Shown in pieces: positions 25,069 to 33,836 of a stretch of DNA of 57,416 nucleotides. The notes under the pieces were generated by a model. That model ran no database searches, had not been told where the DNA came from, and saw only the letters and a list, made by a program, of their open reading frames with translations. This DNA is from Chitinophaga pinensis (lineage in GTDB: Bacteria; Bacteroidota; Bacteroidia; 2-12-FULL-35-15), in contig CAMCYR010000018.1 of the NCBI GenBank assembly GCA_945885475.1, positions 1 through 57,416 on the forward strand, written 5' to 3'. The translations under genes and the position numbers were made by a program. Position 1 is the first letter of the stretch. The number at the start of each line of letters is the position of its first letter.

Positions 25069-26793
25069 ATGAAGACAATCTTAAAAACCAAACCAAAGCA
25101 TTCTTTGCCGATCAAATTGGCAATGGCTTTTGTGTTTCTGATTGCCACAGCAGCATTTTTTTTTAGTGTTAAGTATTCCGGAAATAATAAAAATGATGTT
25201 CGTGCATTGAATCTGGATCTTTCAATTCTAATACCGGAATCGGCATCTCCGGGCGGCTTTTATCCGAAAGCATTTCCTGTTTCTTTGCAAGCCCCCGCAA
25301 CATTTAAAATATATTATACCCTAGATGGTTCAGAACCTTCTTTAAATTCTGAGCGGTATTCCGAGCCTTTAGTAATTCATGACCGTTCGGATGAGTCTGC
25401 TGTTTTAGCGGTTATCCCAACGTCTCCCCGCTGGAAACCTCCAGTAGGAGATTTATTCAAAGGTACCGTTCTGCGTGCGATATGTGTAAATGAAGCTGAT
25501 CAATCCAAAAGCCGGGAGCTGATCAGTACTTTTTTTATCAAAGAAAAAAAATATTCTATTCCTGTGATTGCCCTTACGCTGAATACTTCCGATTTTTTCG
25601 GATATAAAAACGGTATTTATGTCATGGGAAAAAATTATGAAGACAAACGGGATTATCTGCGAAAAAATCTGCCTTTGAATTTAAGCTGGTGGGAATACCC
25701 ATCTAATTATCTGAAAAGAGGTAGCAATGCTGAGCGACCTGCTCACATTGAGTTTTATGAAAGTAATGGAACATTGGCTTTTGAAAACAATGTAGGCGTT
25801 CGGATCAATGGGAATGCGACAAGAGGCTTCAGTCAAAAGTCTCTTCGGATCTGTTTCGATCAAAAATACGGAACGCCAGAACTGAAGTACCCCTTATTTC
25901 CGGAATGTAAAACGCAGACCTTTAGGAATTTTGTTTTAAGAAATTCGGGCAACGACTGGAATAAAACCATGTTCCGAGATGCCTTTATGCAATCCTTGAT
26001 GGAACCGTATCTCGACGTTCAGGCTTACCGCCCTTCCCTTGTTTTTCTGAATGGTGAATATTGGGGCATTCATAATATCCGGGAGCGATCGGATGAATAT
26101 TATTTGGCAGCAAAATATGCTATACCGTTAGATAGTCTTATTATTTTGGAGTTTGGCGGTGATGTTTTTTATGGTAAAAAACAAGACAATTCAGAATTTA
26201 AAGAATTGTTGGACTATATCCGGATCAATGACATGACTCAAGCTCATAATTATCAGTACATTGTGAATAAAATAGATGTCAATTCTTTTATGGATTTTAT
26301 TATTTCAAATGTGTATTTTTGTAATAGTGACTGGCCCAATAACAATGTGAAGTTTTGGCGTTTTCGGGTAGCTGAAAGTGGGGGAGATTCGCTTGGAGCA
26401 AGAGATGGTCGTTGGCGTTGGATGTTGTACGATACCGATTGGGGCTTCGGATATACCGGTCCCGATGCGATTCAGTTGAATCTGCTTGAAAAGGCAAAGA
26501 AGTATGGCAGTGTCGGCGCTCTTTTCAGCGGTTTATTGAAAAATAAGGAATTTGTTGAGCTTTTCAGGACCCGGTTTCAGTTTCATTTGAAAAATACATT
26601 TGAACAGAAAGCCCTTATTGCGAAAATTGACCGGTTTGAATCGGTGTTGGCTCCTGAAATACAGGAACACATTGACCGCTGGAGGGAGATCGGATCATGC
26701 AGCAATTGGGAAAAGCAGGTGCAGGAATTGCGTGTTTTTGCAAGAGATCGACCTGACATTCAGTTGAAACAATTGGATGATTTTTTAAAATAA
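25069..26793 (+). CDS. CotH-type protein kinase with chitobiase-like N-terminal domain
   Basis: 574 residues. One membrane helix (about 15-34) anchors it facing the periplasm or surface. Residues about 58-104 are a chitobiase/beta-hexosaminidase C-terminal-like module (PGGFYPKAFPVSL ... IYYTLDGSEPSLNS). The CotH domain follows (about 160-560): VGVRINGNATRGFSQKSLRI, GIHNIRERSDEYYL, a catalytic-loop-like NSDWPNNN with D421, and the metal-binding YDTDWGFG with D455/D457. In spore CotH these positions are needed for Ser phosphorylation of coat proteins using ATP. Extracytoplasmic members raise the question of the phosphate donor, and the linked VTC and DUF4956 genes make this notable. Confidence 0.9.
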   Translation: MKTILKTKPKHSLPIKLAMAFVFLIATAAFFFSVKYSGNNKNDVRALNLDLSILIPESASPGGFYPKAFPVSLQAPATFKIYYTLDGSEPSLNSERYSEPLVIHDRSDESAVLAVIPTSPRWKPPVGDLFKGTVLRAICVNEADQSKSRELISTFFIKEKKYSIPVIALTLNTSDFFGYKNGIYVMGKNYEDKRDYLRKNLPLNLSWWEYPSNYLKRGSNAERPAHIEFYESNGTLAFENNVGVRINGNATRGFSQKSLRICFDQKYGTPELKYPLFPECKTQTFRNFVLRNSGNDWNKTMFRDAFMQSLMEPYLDVQAYRPSLVFLNGEYWGIHNIRERSDEYYLAAKYAIPLDSLIILEFGGDVFYGKKQDNSEFKELLDYIRINDMTQAHNYQYIVNKIDVNSFMDFIISNVYFCNSDWPNNNVKFWRFRVAESGGDSLGARDGRWRWMLYDTDWGFGYTGPDAIQLNLLEKAKKYGSVGALFSGLLKNKEFVELFRTRFQFHLKNTFEQKALIAKIDRFESVLAPEIQEHIDRWREIGSCSNWEKQVQELRVFARDRPDIQLKQLDDFLK

Positions 26794-26866
26794 AAAAAGA
26801 ATTCACACAAGATAAACGATCCTTTTTTTGATGTCAGATATTAGCGCATATTAATATATAGAGAAA

Positions 26867-28219
26867 TTGCTTCAGTATTGTAAAGAAAATATTCAATTAT
26901 TTTTGATCCTGCCGATCTGGCTGATTGTTGGAATATATGGCGGTCCTCTAATTTATGGGGTTTTGCCTATTACGATGTTCCTGATGCAACGGAAGGACAT
27001 GTATGAGGAATTGTTGTTAGGTTATTTATTTATTCTCATCTTATCTGATAGTCAAGAAGGCGCCTTGTATTTTGCCAAGGAGGTTAAAAACATTTATATT
27101 TCGCTACTCGCAGTTTTTATATTCATTGACAGAAAGGATTTTCAGCCATTCAATGATCTCTATAAAATTTTTATTCCCTTTTTTGTGATCTCCCTCATCA
27201 CCATTTCATTCAGTACAGGTGATTCCTTCTTTCTGACGGGTGTTCAGAAAACAATTTCCTTCCTGCTTTCCTTTATTGTGATTCCGAATATTGTAATTAA
27301 ACTATACCGCGAGAATGGTATTCAGTTTTTAAGACGATTTGTACTATTTATTTTTACGGTATTGGTGATCGGTTTTTTGCTAAAATACATTCTGCCTGAA
27401 ACCGCTTTGCTGCTTGGAGAAAGATACCGAGGGATCTTTGGCGGACCGAATGGTTTGGGTGTTTTTTGTTTGCTTTCCTTCATTGCTTTTTTTGTGATCA
27501 ACAATTTTTTTCCGGAGCTGTTCACCAAGAATGAACGCATCTTGATAGTTGGCATCATTCTACTTTCCGTATTTTATTCTGGATCCCGTAACGCGCTTAT
27601 TTCGGTATTGATATTTTATATTTTTCAACGATTTTTTAGTCTTTCTCCCTTTTTAGGATTTATCTTATTTTTAGTAGCGCTATTTATTACAGATTTGATC
27701 AGCAGTAATGCCACTGCAATAGTTTTGTCATTAGGTCTAGGGGATTATTTTAGAACAAACACCATTGAAGAAGGTAGTGGAAGATACATTGCCTGGGCAT
27801 TTGCCTGGAACCAGATCCAAAATAATTTCTTTATAGGAAAAGGCTTTGCCTACAATGAATTTTACATGCGGCATCATTACGGTGAGTTGCTGAAGTTAAA
27901 TCATCAAGGCGGAATCCATAACTCTTTTTTAACCTTTTGGATGGATCAGGGCTTGGTTGGACTTTTAATTTATTTATATTCATATATATTAATGTTTATC
28001 AAGGCAGCAAAGAAATCAAAGTTCGCCTTCCCGATCATGTTTGCCATTTCTTTTTCCGCCTTTTTTGAATCTTGGTTAGTCGGCTCCCTAAGTCCTTTCG
28101 CTTTTATGGGAATGTTTGTTTTTACAATTATTACAAGTGAAGAAATTATTCCGCAAAGGGACGAAACAGACGCAAGGGTTCAAGAGGACGAAACACAAGC
28201 ACAAATAGCTGTTGTTTAA
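26867..28219 (+). CDS. O-antigen ligase / polymerase family membrane protein (Wzy/WaaL-like)
   Basis: 450 residues from a TTG at 26867; the next in-frame ATG lies after the first helix. About eleven hydrophobic helices, with a large loop before GIHNSFLTFWMDQGLVGLLIYLY-type sequence, the hallmark of the Wzy_C ligase/polymerase family with its functional His. The C-terminal tail is hydrophilic (RDETDARVQEDETQAQ). It would polymerise repeat units or ligate glycan to an acceptor in the periplasm. It sits between two CotH genes, so its acceptor might be a protein (inference). Confidence 0.87.
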   Translation: MLQYCKENIQLFLILPIWLIVGIYGGPLIYGVLPITMFLMQRKDMYEELLLGYLFILILSDSQEGALYFAKEVKNIYISLLAVFIFIDRKDFQPFNDLYKIFIPFFVISLITISFSTGDSFFLTGVQKTISFLLSFIVIPNIVIKLYRENGIQFLRRFVLFIFTVLVIGFLLKYILPETALLLGERYRGIFGGPNGLGVFCLLSFIAFFVINNFFPELFTKNERILIVGIILLSVFYSGSRNALISVLIFYIFQRFFSLSPFLGFILFLVALFITDLISSNATAIVLSLGLGDYFRTNTIEEGSGRYIAWAFAWNQIQNNFFIGKGFAYNEFYMRHHYGELLKLNHQGGIHNSFLTFWMDQGLVGLLIYLYSYILMFIKAAKKSKFAFPIMFAISFSAFFESWLVGSLSPFAFMGMFVFTIITSEEIIPQRDETDARVQEDETQAQIAVV

Positions 28220-28221
28220 AA

Positions 28222-30816
28222 ATGGAAATAGGAAAAAATAAAAACACATCCCTTCTCAAATCGGTTTTAAAGAATTCCGGTTTTAAAAAAATAGTAGCCG
28301 GTATACTACTTGTGTTATTGTTTATAGCTGCCTTCAAAGGTTCTGCTTTCATAAAGACGAAGGGCTATTCCGGACTGTGGGATTTTGTGGGTACCGTTTC
28401 CTCCAACTATTGGAAAGGCATGGATGCAAATCCTGAATCGATCTCCATCGAAATAAAAGACAAAGACATCAATATACTTGAGAAAAACAGACAACAGGCA
28501 ATTGAACGCGGATTGATCATCAACGATCTGGATGGCGAATATGTTCCGGCAACATTGGAATACAAAGGAAAAAAAATAAAAATTAAGTTACGCCTGAAAG
28601 GGCACATGACCGATCACATTGAAACCGATAACAAATGGTCGTTCAGGATCAAAGTAAAAGGCAATGATAATTTTATGGGGATGAAACGATTTTCCATCCA
28701 GCAACCCGGTACCCGCGGATACATTTATGAGTGGATCTATCACGAATTAATGAAGCGGGAAGATGTCATCGCTTTGCGGTATACATTTATCAATGTTTCT
28801 GTAAATGGTAAGGACTGGGGAATATATGCGATGGAAGAAAATTTCGATAAGGAATTGATCGAAAATAATCAACGGAAGCAAGGTCCTGTTATCCGCTTAA
28901 ATCCCGATCAATATTGGGTCAAACGCTTCAGTGACCATAAAAGAGACTACTTGACCTCCGAATTCGCTTCGTATTACTCTTCTAATTTTGAAGCGTATCA
29001 GGAAGATAAAATATTAGAGGATACAATCCAGAAAAATTATTACCTCAAAGGAATTGCTTTAGCTGAAGGTTTCAGGAACAGGAGATTGTCGGTTGCGCAG
29101 GTTTTTGATATTGACCGTTTGGCGAAATTTCATGCCATCATCGATTTGGTTGGCGGACAGCACAGCATCGATTGGAGTGATATTAAATATTATTACAATC
29201 CCGTTTCAGCAAGATTGGAGCCGGTTGCCTATGAAAGTTTCAGTAATTTTTCCATTCAGGGTATTACCGGAAATTATCGTTATGTTTCTATTGACAGCAA
29301 TGGTTCCTATGAAGACTGGCATACCGCTATTTTTAGTGATCCATTATTTTTTAGTGCCTACATTAAAAATTTAGAACGCATTTCTCAAACAAGCTATCTC
29401 GATGCTTTTTTTACTGCTGCTGAAAAAGACCTGGATGCAAATTTGAAAATTTTATACAAAGAATATCCGTATAAAAAATTTGAAACCAAATCGTATTATC
29501 GGAATCAGAACATGATCAACAAGATCCTGGAAGGTTCAAAAGCAGTTCATGCTTATTTCAAAGGTTTTTCATCAGGAGTGGTTTCGCTTCAGCTTGGAAA
29601 TATGGAATCGTTGCCACTCAGCATTCAATCTCTTGCTATCGGAAAGAACACATTCTTCTGTCAGCAGCCAACGATACTTGCTTCAAAAAAAGCGGATGAA
29701 AACATTGAATACCGTGATGTAAAATTTACGATACCTTCAACTTTTTCTTGGAACGATTCCTTACTATCTGAACTAAAAATTCAGTTTTCGGTATTGGGAG
29801 CTTCTAAAATACGGCAAGATCAGGTATATCCATTTCCGCGTACAGATTCTGAATTTATAGTGGAAGTACTCAAAAATAAAAAAAGCACGATCGCTGATTT
29901 TCCTTTTTTAAAGGTTGACGAACAAAATAAGCGTATTTATATACAGGCAGGTAATCATGTTGTAAATTCCGACCTGATCGTTCCTGCCGGCTATAAACTG
30001 CTTGCCAATGCCGGTGTTTCACTTGATTTTAAAAACAGTTCAAAGCTGGTTTCTTATTCAGCGTTGCTCTTTACCGGCACAGAAGATTTACCTGTGATCA
30101 TTCAATCGACCGATTCCAGCTCTCAAGGTATTCAGCTGATCAGTGCTCCGCGGTCTGGATTCAAATTTGTCGCTTTTAAAAATATTCCGGAGATAAATGA
30201 CTTGCAGTGGTCCAGATCGGGCGGACTGACATTTTATGAATCAGCTGTTGATTTTGTTTCTTGTTTTTTTTATAACAGTAAGGCGGAAGATGCGGTCAAT
30301 CTCATCCGCTCTGAATTTACGTTTGAAGGTTGTTTGTTTAAGAATATGAAAGATGACGGATTGGATGTTGATTTTTCTGAAGGAAAAATAACGAATTGCG
30401 CTTTCGAACAATGTGGTGAAAATGCGATCGATCTGACCATGAGTAAGGTAAATATTAAGTCCGTTTTTGTTGACGGTGCAGGGAATAAAGCATTCAACAT
30501 TAAAGCGGGATCTTACGTTGCGGGAAGCGATCTGAAAATAGAAAATGCAAACATCGCACTTTCTGCAGAAGACCATTCTTTCATTGATCTGGAAAATATA
30601 AAAATAATGGATACGGAAACCGGAGTGGTCGCCTACAAGAATAAACCAGGTGCTGGTCATCCTGAAATTAATTTGACAAATTGCAGCTTTTCAATTGTTA
30701 AAACAAAATATCTCAAAGAAAAAAAATCAAGCATCATTTCCAACGGAACAGTGATCAAAGAGGAAGTTAAGGATGTTGAAGCAATTATTAAAAATGATAA
30801 AAAGAAACATAAGTAA
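28222..30816 (+). CDS. CotH-like protein with C-terminal right-handed beta-helix
   Basis: 864 residues. One membrane helix (about 23-42), then a CotH-like domain: KIKLRLKGHMTDHIE, WSFRIKVKG, the hallmark GTRGYIYEWIYHELM and WGIYAMEENFDKELIEN, ending near 345. The catalytic-loop equivalent is SIDWSDIKYYYNP (315-327, D317). Where canonical CotH has a metal-binding D-x-D this protein reads PVAYESFS (334-341), so the second Asp site is absent or replaced by Glu338. Residues about 600-840 are a parallel beta-helix (SAVDFVSCFFYNS, FEGCLFKNMKDDGLDVDF, NCAFEQCGENAIDL), usually a carbohydrate-binding or -cleaving fold. Either a divergent kinase or a pseudokinase with a glycan-binding arm. Confidence 0.87.
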   Translation: MEIGKNKNTSLLKSVLKNSGFKKIVAGILLVLLFIAAFKGSAFIKTKGYSGLWDFVGTVSSNYWKGMDANPESISIEIKDKDINILEKNRQQAIERGLIINDLDGEYVPATLEYKGKKIKIKLRLKGHMTDHIETDNKWSFRIKVKGNDNFMGMKRFSIQQPGTRGYIYEWIYHELMKREDVIALRYTFINVSVNGKDWGIYAMEENFDKELIENNQRKQGPVIRLNPDQYWVKRFSDHKRDYLTSEFASYYSSNFEAYQEDKILEDTIQKNYYLKGIALAEGFRNRRLSVAQVFDIDRLAKFHAIIDLVGGQHSIDWSDIKYYYNPVSARLEPVAYESFSNFSIQGITGNYRYVSIDSNGSYEDWHTAIFSDPLFFSAYIKNLERISQTSYLDAFFTAAEKDLDANLKILYKEYPYKKFETKSYYRNQNMINKILEGSKAVHAYFKGFSSGVVSLQLGNMESLPLSIQSLAIGKNTFFCQQPTILASKKADENIEYRDVKFTIPSTFSWNDSLLSELKIQFSVLGASKIRQDQVYPFPRTDSEFIVEVLKNKKSTIADFPFLKVDEQNKRIYIQAGNHVVNSDLIVPAGYKLLANAGVSLDFKNSSKLVSYSALLFTGTEDLPVIIQSTDSSSQGIQLISAPRSGFKFVAFKNIPEINDLQWSRSGGLTFYESAVDFVSCFFYNSKAEDAVNLIRSEFTFEGCLFKNMKDDGLDVDFSEGKITNCAFEQCGENAIDLTMSKVNIKSVFVDGAGNKAFNIKAGSYVAGSDLKIENANIALSAEDHSFIDLENIKIMDTETGVVAYKNKPGAGHPEINLTNCSFSIVKTKYLKEKKSSIISNGTVIKEEVKDVEAIIKNDKKKHK

Positions 30817-31858
30817 ATTTTTTGTTTTTTCTGTTTGTTTGTTTCTGCTGCTGAATAAGCTTTCCGGACAAACGGTTTCGCCATTTAACAAATTGCCGCT
30901 TGCTGATACTTCAGGAAATTATTCTTTTATTGTCAGCGGTCATTTTCATGGCGAATCATCCAATCTATCCACCTTTCCTGCTTCCACTTTATTAGCGGGC
31001 ATTGATACGCTGAACAGTATTCGTCCATCGTTTATGATCAGTTTAGGAGATATGTTCATTGATTTGAATGAGACTTATGTTTCTAATTACAAAAAAAGTT
31101 TGTTCAGTAAATTGAATATGCCAATTTTTAATGCTGTTGGCAATCATGATCTTTCAAATAATAATTTTTACGAAAAAGTATATGGTAAAACGTATTACTC
31201 TTTTTCTGCCGGATCAGAATTATACATTGTTTTAAATACGGAAATAAATGACGGCAGCATTAAAAATGAGCAGTTAGAATTTTTAAAGAAGGCATTAGAG
31301 GAAGCGCAATCCGAAAAAGTTAAAAATATTTTTATTTTTTCTCACCGTCCTGTTTGGGCTGAAAACAATAGCACCTACGAAGGACTTTTTAAAGGGAATT
31401 CAAGAACCTTAATTGGTGAAAATAATTTTGAAGAGGATATAAAACCCTTATTATTGAATTTCCCGTCGTATAAACAATTGTATTGGATTTCCGGATCCTT
31501 GGCAAATGGACCAGTTTCATTTTTTTACAACAAAGAGCCAGATTCGAAGATCCTGTTCATGCAAACTGCTATTCGTGATCTGCCAAGAGATGCGGTACTT
31601 CAGATTGATGTGAAGAACGGAACTGTTTCTTTAAAAGGAATTTCTTTGACAGGTCAATCTCTTCAACCTATAGAAACCTATAATTTAGAGTATTGGAAGC
31701 AACGCATTGATGTGGAAGAACCGTTTAATTATCGTTTATTGCCCCTGTTAACAATGCAAATGCTGCTGCATCATTATTTTTGGATAGGTTTTGTTTCCTC
31801 TATATTACTTCTTTTACTATTCAGTTTTTTATATAACAGATGGAAAAAAAGAGGATAG
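30794..31858 (+). CDS. Membrane-anchored calcineurin-like metallophosphoesterase (degenerate metal site)
   Basis: 354 residues from ATG 30794, overlapping the CotH-like gene by 23 bp. A start at 30773 would add seven residues in front of a good signal peptide. Motifs: SGHFHG (48-53) where D-x-H is expected, GDMFID (85-90), GNHD (116-119), SHRP (183-186), and SGSLANG (233-239) at the usual G-H-x-H place. Thus the central metal motifs are kept and the first and last are altered. A C-terminal helix (about 328-347) plus RWKKRG would hold it in a membrane. Activity may be reduced or shifted; removal of phosphate added by the neighbouring CotH proteins is an attractive guess. Confidence 0.83.
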   Translation: MIKRNISKFFVFSVCLFLLLNKLSGQTVSPFNKLPLADTSGNYSFIVSGHFHGESSNLSTFPASTLLAGIDTLNSIRPSFMISLGDMFIDLNETYVSNYKKSLFSKLNMPIFNAVGNHDLSNNNFYEKVYGKTYYSFSAGSELYIVLNTEINDGSIKNEQLEFLKKALEEAQSEKVKNIFIFSHRPVWAENNSTYEGLFKGNSRTLIGENNFEEDIKPLLLNFPSYKQLYWISGSLANGPVSFFYNKEPDSKILFMQTAIRDLPRDAVLQIDVKNGTVSLKGISLTGQSLQPIETYNLEYWKQRIDVEEPFNYRLLPLLTMQMLLHHYFWIGFVSSILLLLLFSFLYNRWKKRG

Positions 31859-32892
31859 TTTTTTTATATACGGAGATCGCCACTTATTTTTTGGCCTGTA
31901 TCGAAAAATTAGCTCAACAGCCCAATGTTGACATTACTGTTATCCGTTGGCCCGTAAATCAAGAAGCTCCTTTTGATTTTTTATTTTCTGAACAGATTTC
32001 ATTTTACGATCGGGGAGATTTTAGATCAAACGAAAAACTACTTGAATTCGTTTCGCAATTAAATCCTTCGATACTCTATTGCAGTGGCTGGATCGATAAA
32101 GGCTATTTGTCTGTTTGCAAGCAATTCAGATCTAAAATTCCTGTGATTGTTGGTTTTGATAATCAATGGACCGGTAGCCTGAAGCAACAGATTGCACGGG
32201 TCCTGAGCCCTTTTAAAATTTTAAATCATTTTTCCCATTGCTGGGTTCCGGGAGATCTGCAGGAAGTGTATGCAGGGAAGCTCGGATTTAAAAAAGAACA
32301 GATTTTGACCGGATTCTATAGCTGTGATTTCGGCTTTTTTTATGAGCAGTATCTTGCCAATAAAGATGCGAAACGAATCTCCTTTCCCAAACGATTTATT
32401 TATGTCGGTCGGTATTACGAGTTCAAAGGAATCCGTAATTTATGGAATGCATTTATTGAGTTACAAGAAGAGTTTCCAAATGAATGGGAATTGTGGTGCT
32501 TAGGAACAGGAGATATACAGCCAGTCGTTCATCCGAAGATCAAACATTTCGGTTTTGTTCAGCCTGCAGTTCTGAACCATTATATGAAAAATACCGGGGT
32601 GTTTGTGTTGCCTAGTTTTTTTGAACCCTGGGGCGTTGTTGTTCATGAATATGCTTCAGCTGGTTTTCCGCTTATTTGTTCTGATAAAGTAGGTGCATCT
32701 TCAACTTTTGTTGAAAATAATTATAATGGTTATATTTACAAATCAGATAGTGTTTTTGAATTAAAACAAACCATGTTGAAAATGATTCATTCAGATACTG
32801 TTACTTTAATTGAAATGGCAGACCGAAGTATTGAAAAAGCAAAACAAATTACTCCGGAAATCTGGGCAAAAAAATTAGTCTCATTGTTATGA
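31840..32892 (+). CDS. GT-B glycosyltransferase, family 4 type
   Basis: 350 residues. Overlaps the phosphoesterase gene by 19 bp. RFIYVGRYYEFKGIRNLW starts the nucleotide-binding half. The signature FEPWGVVVHEYASAGFPLI keeps E-x7-E (Glu in FEPWG and in HEY), followed by CSDKVGASSTFV. Coupled to the next gene by an ATGA overlap (32889-32892). Likely adds a sugar supplied by the adjacent epimerase/aminotransferase pair, though this cannot be proved from sequence. Confidence 0.88.
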   Translation: MEKKRIVFLYTEIATYFLACIEKLAQQPNVDITVIRWPVNQEAPFDFLFSEQISFYDRGDFRSNEKLLEFVSQLNPSILYCSGWIDKGYLSVCKQFRSKIPVIVGFDNQWTGSLKQQIARVLSPFKILNHFSHCWVPGDLQEVYAGKLGFKKEQILTGFYSCDFGFFYEQYLANKDAKRISFPKRFIYVGRYYEFKGIRNLWNAFIELQEEFPNEWELWCLGTGDIQPVVHPKIKHFGFVQPAVLNHYMKNTGVFVLPSFFEPWGVVVHEYASAGFPLICSDKVGASSTFVENNYNGYIYKSDSVFELKQTMLKMIHSDTVTLIEMADRSIEKAKQITPEIWAKKLVSLL

Positions 32893-33836
32893 ACAAAATA
32901 TTAGTTACAGGTGGCGCAGGTAATGTAGGAAGTGCCTTGGTTGAAAAACTCCTTCAATCACCGGATAATAACGTTGTTATCGTTGATAATTTGTCGACCG
33001 GATTTCTTTCAAAACTTCCCAAAGAAAAGAATGGGAAATGGGAATTTATTAAGTCCGATGTCAATAATTTCAATGTTATTTCCACGATCATGAGTTCCTA
33101 TAATTTTGATTATGTGTTTCATTTTGCCGCTGTAGTAGGAGTTCTTCGGACACAAGAAGCTCCATTGAGTGTTTTAGAGGATATAAAAGGAATCCGGAAT
33201 ATTTTGGATTGTTCAAAAAATACTGCTGTAAAACGCGTCTTCTTTTCTTCCTCTTCGGAAGTTTACGGAGAACCTGTTTCCCTGCCGCAGCATGAACACA
33301 CAACTCCTTTAAATTCGAGATTGCCTTATGCTGTTGTTAAAAATGTTGGTGAGGCCTACTGCCGGAGTTATAATCAGGAACATGATCTGAACTATTCCAT
33401 ATTCCGTTTTTTTAATACCTATGGTCCGAATCAGAGTACAGATTTTGTGGTTGCTCGTTTTTTAGCGGCAGCATTAAAAAATCAGGACATTACCATTTAT
33501 GGCGACGGCTCGCAAACTAGAACATTTACCTACGTTGACGATACCATTGACACGTGTTTAGGTTGTTTTTATAATAATCTGTATGTGAACGATGTCATTA
33601 ACATTGGCAGTGACCAACTATTTACGATCTTGGATCTCGCGAAGCTAATTATTTCAATTACGAACAGTAATTCTAAAATTATTCATTTGCCGCCATTGAA
33701 AGAGGGCGATATGACTCGCAGACAACCAGACAATTCAAATATGAAAATTGTATTGGATCGTCCTTTGATCTCTTTAGAAGAAGGAATAAAAAAAATGATC
33801 GCTTCAAAATATTTTCTTTCATCTATCGGTTTGTAA
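32889..33836 (+). CDS. NAD-dependent sugar epimerase/dehydratase (extended SDR)
   Basis: 315 residues. The N-terminal Rossmann fingerprint TGGAGNVGSAL, the SSSSEVYGE segment and the catalytic LPYAVVK (Tyr-x3-Lys) are intact, as is the sugar-binding RTFTYVDDTID region. This type acts on nucleotide sugars (UDP-glucose 4-epimerase, UDP-glucuronate decarboxylase or 4,6-dehydratase like); the exact reaction is not clear. It ends directly before the WecE-like gene (TAA then ATG), so the two probably work in the same sugar pathway. Confidence 0.88.
   Translation: MNKILVTGGAGNVGSALVEKLLQSPDNNVVIVDNLSTGFLSKLPKEKNGKWEFIKSDVNNFNVISTIMSSYNFDYVFHFAAVVGVLRTQEAPLSVLEDIKGIRNILDCSKNTAVKRVFFSSSSEVYGEPVSLPQHEHTTPLNSRLPYAVVKNVGEAYCRSYNQEHDLNYSIFRFFNTYGPNQSTDFVVARFLAAALKNQDITIYGDGSQTRTFTYVDDTIDTCLGCFYNNLYVNDVINIGSDQLFTILDLAKLIISITNSNSKIIHLPPLKEGDMTRRQPDNSNMKIVLDRPLISLEEGIKKMIASKYFLSSIGL

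Noticed and set aside
26827-26856. Promoter before the O-antigen ligase gene
   Set aside because: A TTTG is present at 26827 but the -7 place reads TATTAATA, which lacks TTTG, and lies too close to the TTG start.
30241-30660. 139-codon minus-strand frame
   Set aside because: It lies fully inside the beta-helix part of the CotH-like gene, antisense, with no protein features; a shadow of the real gene.
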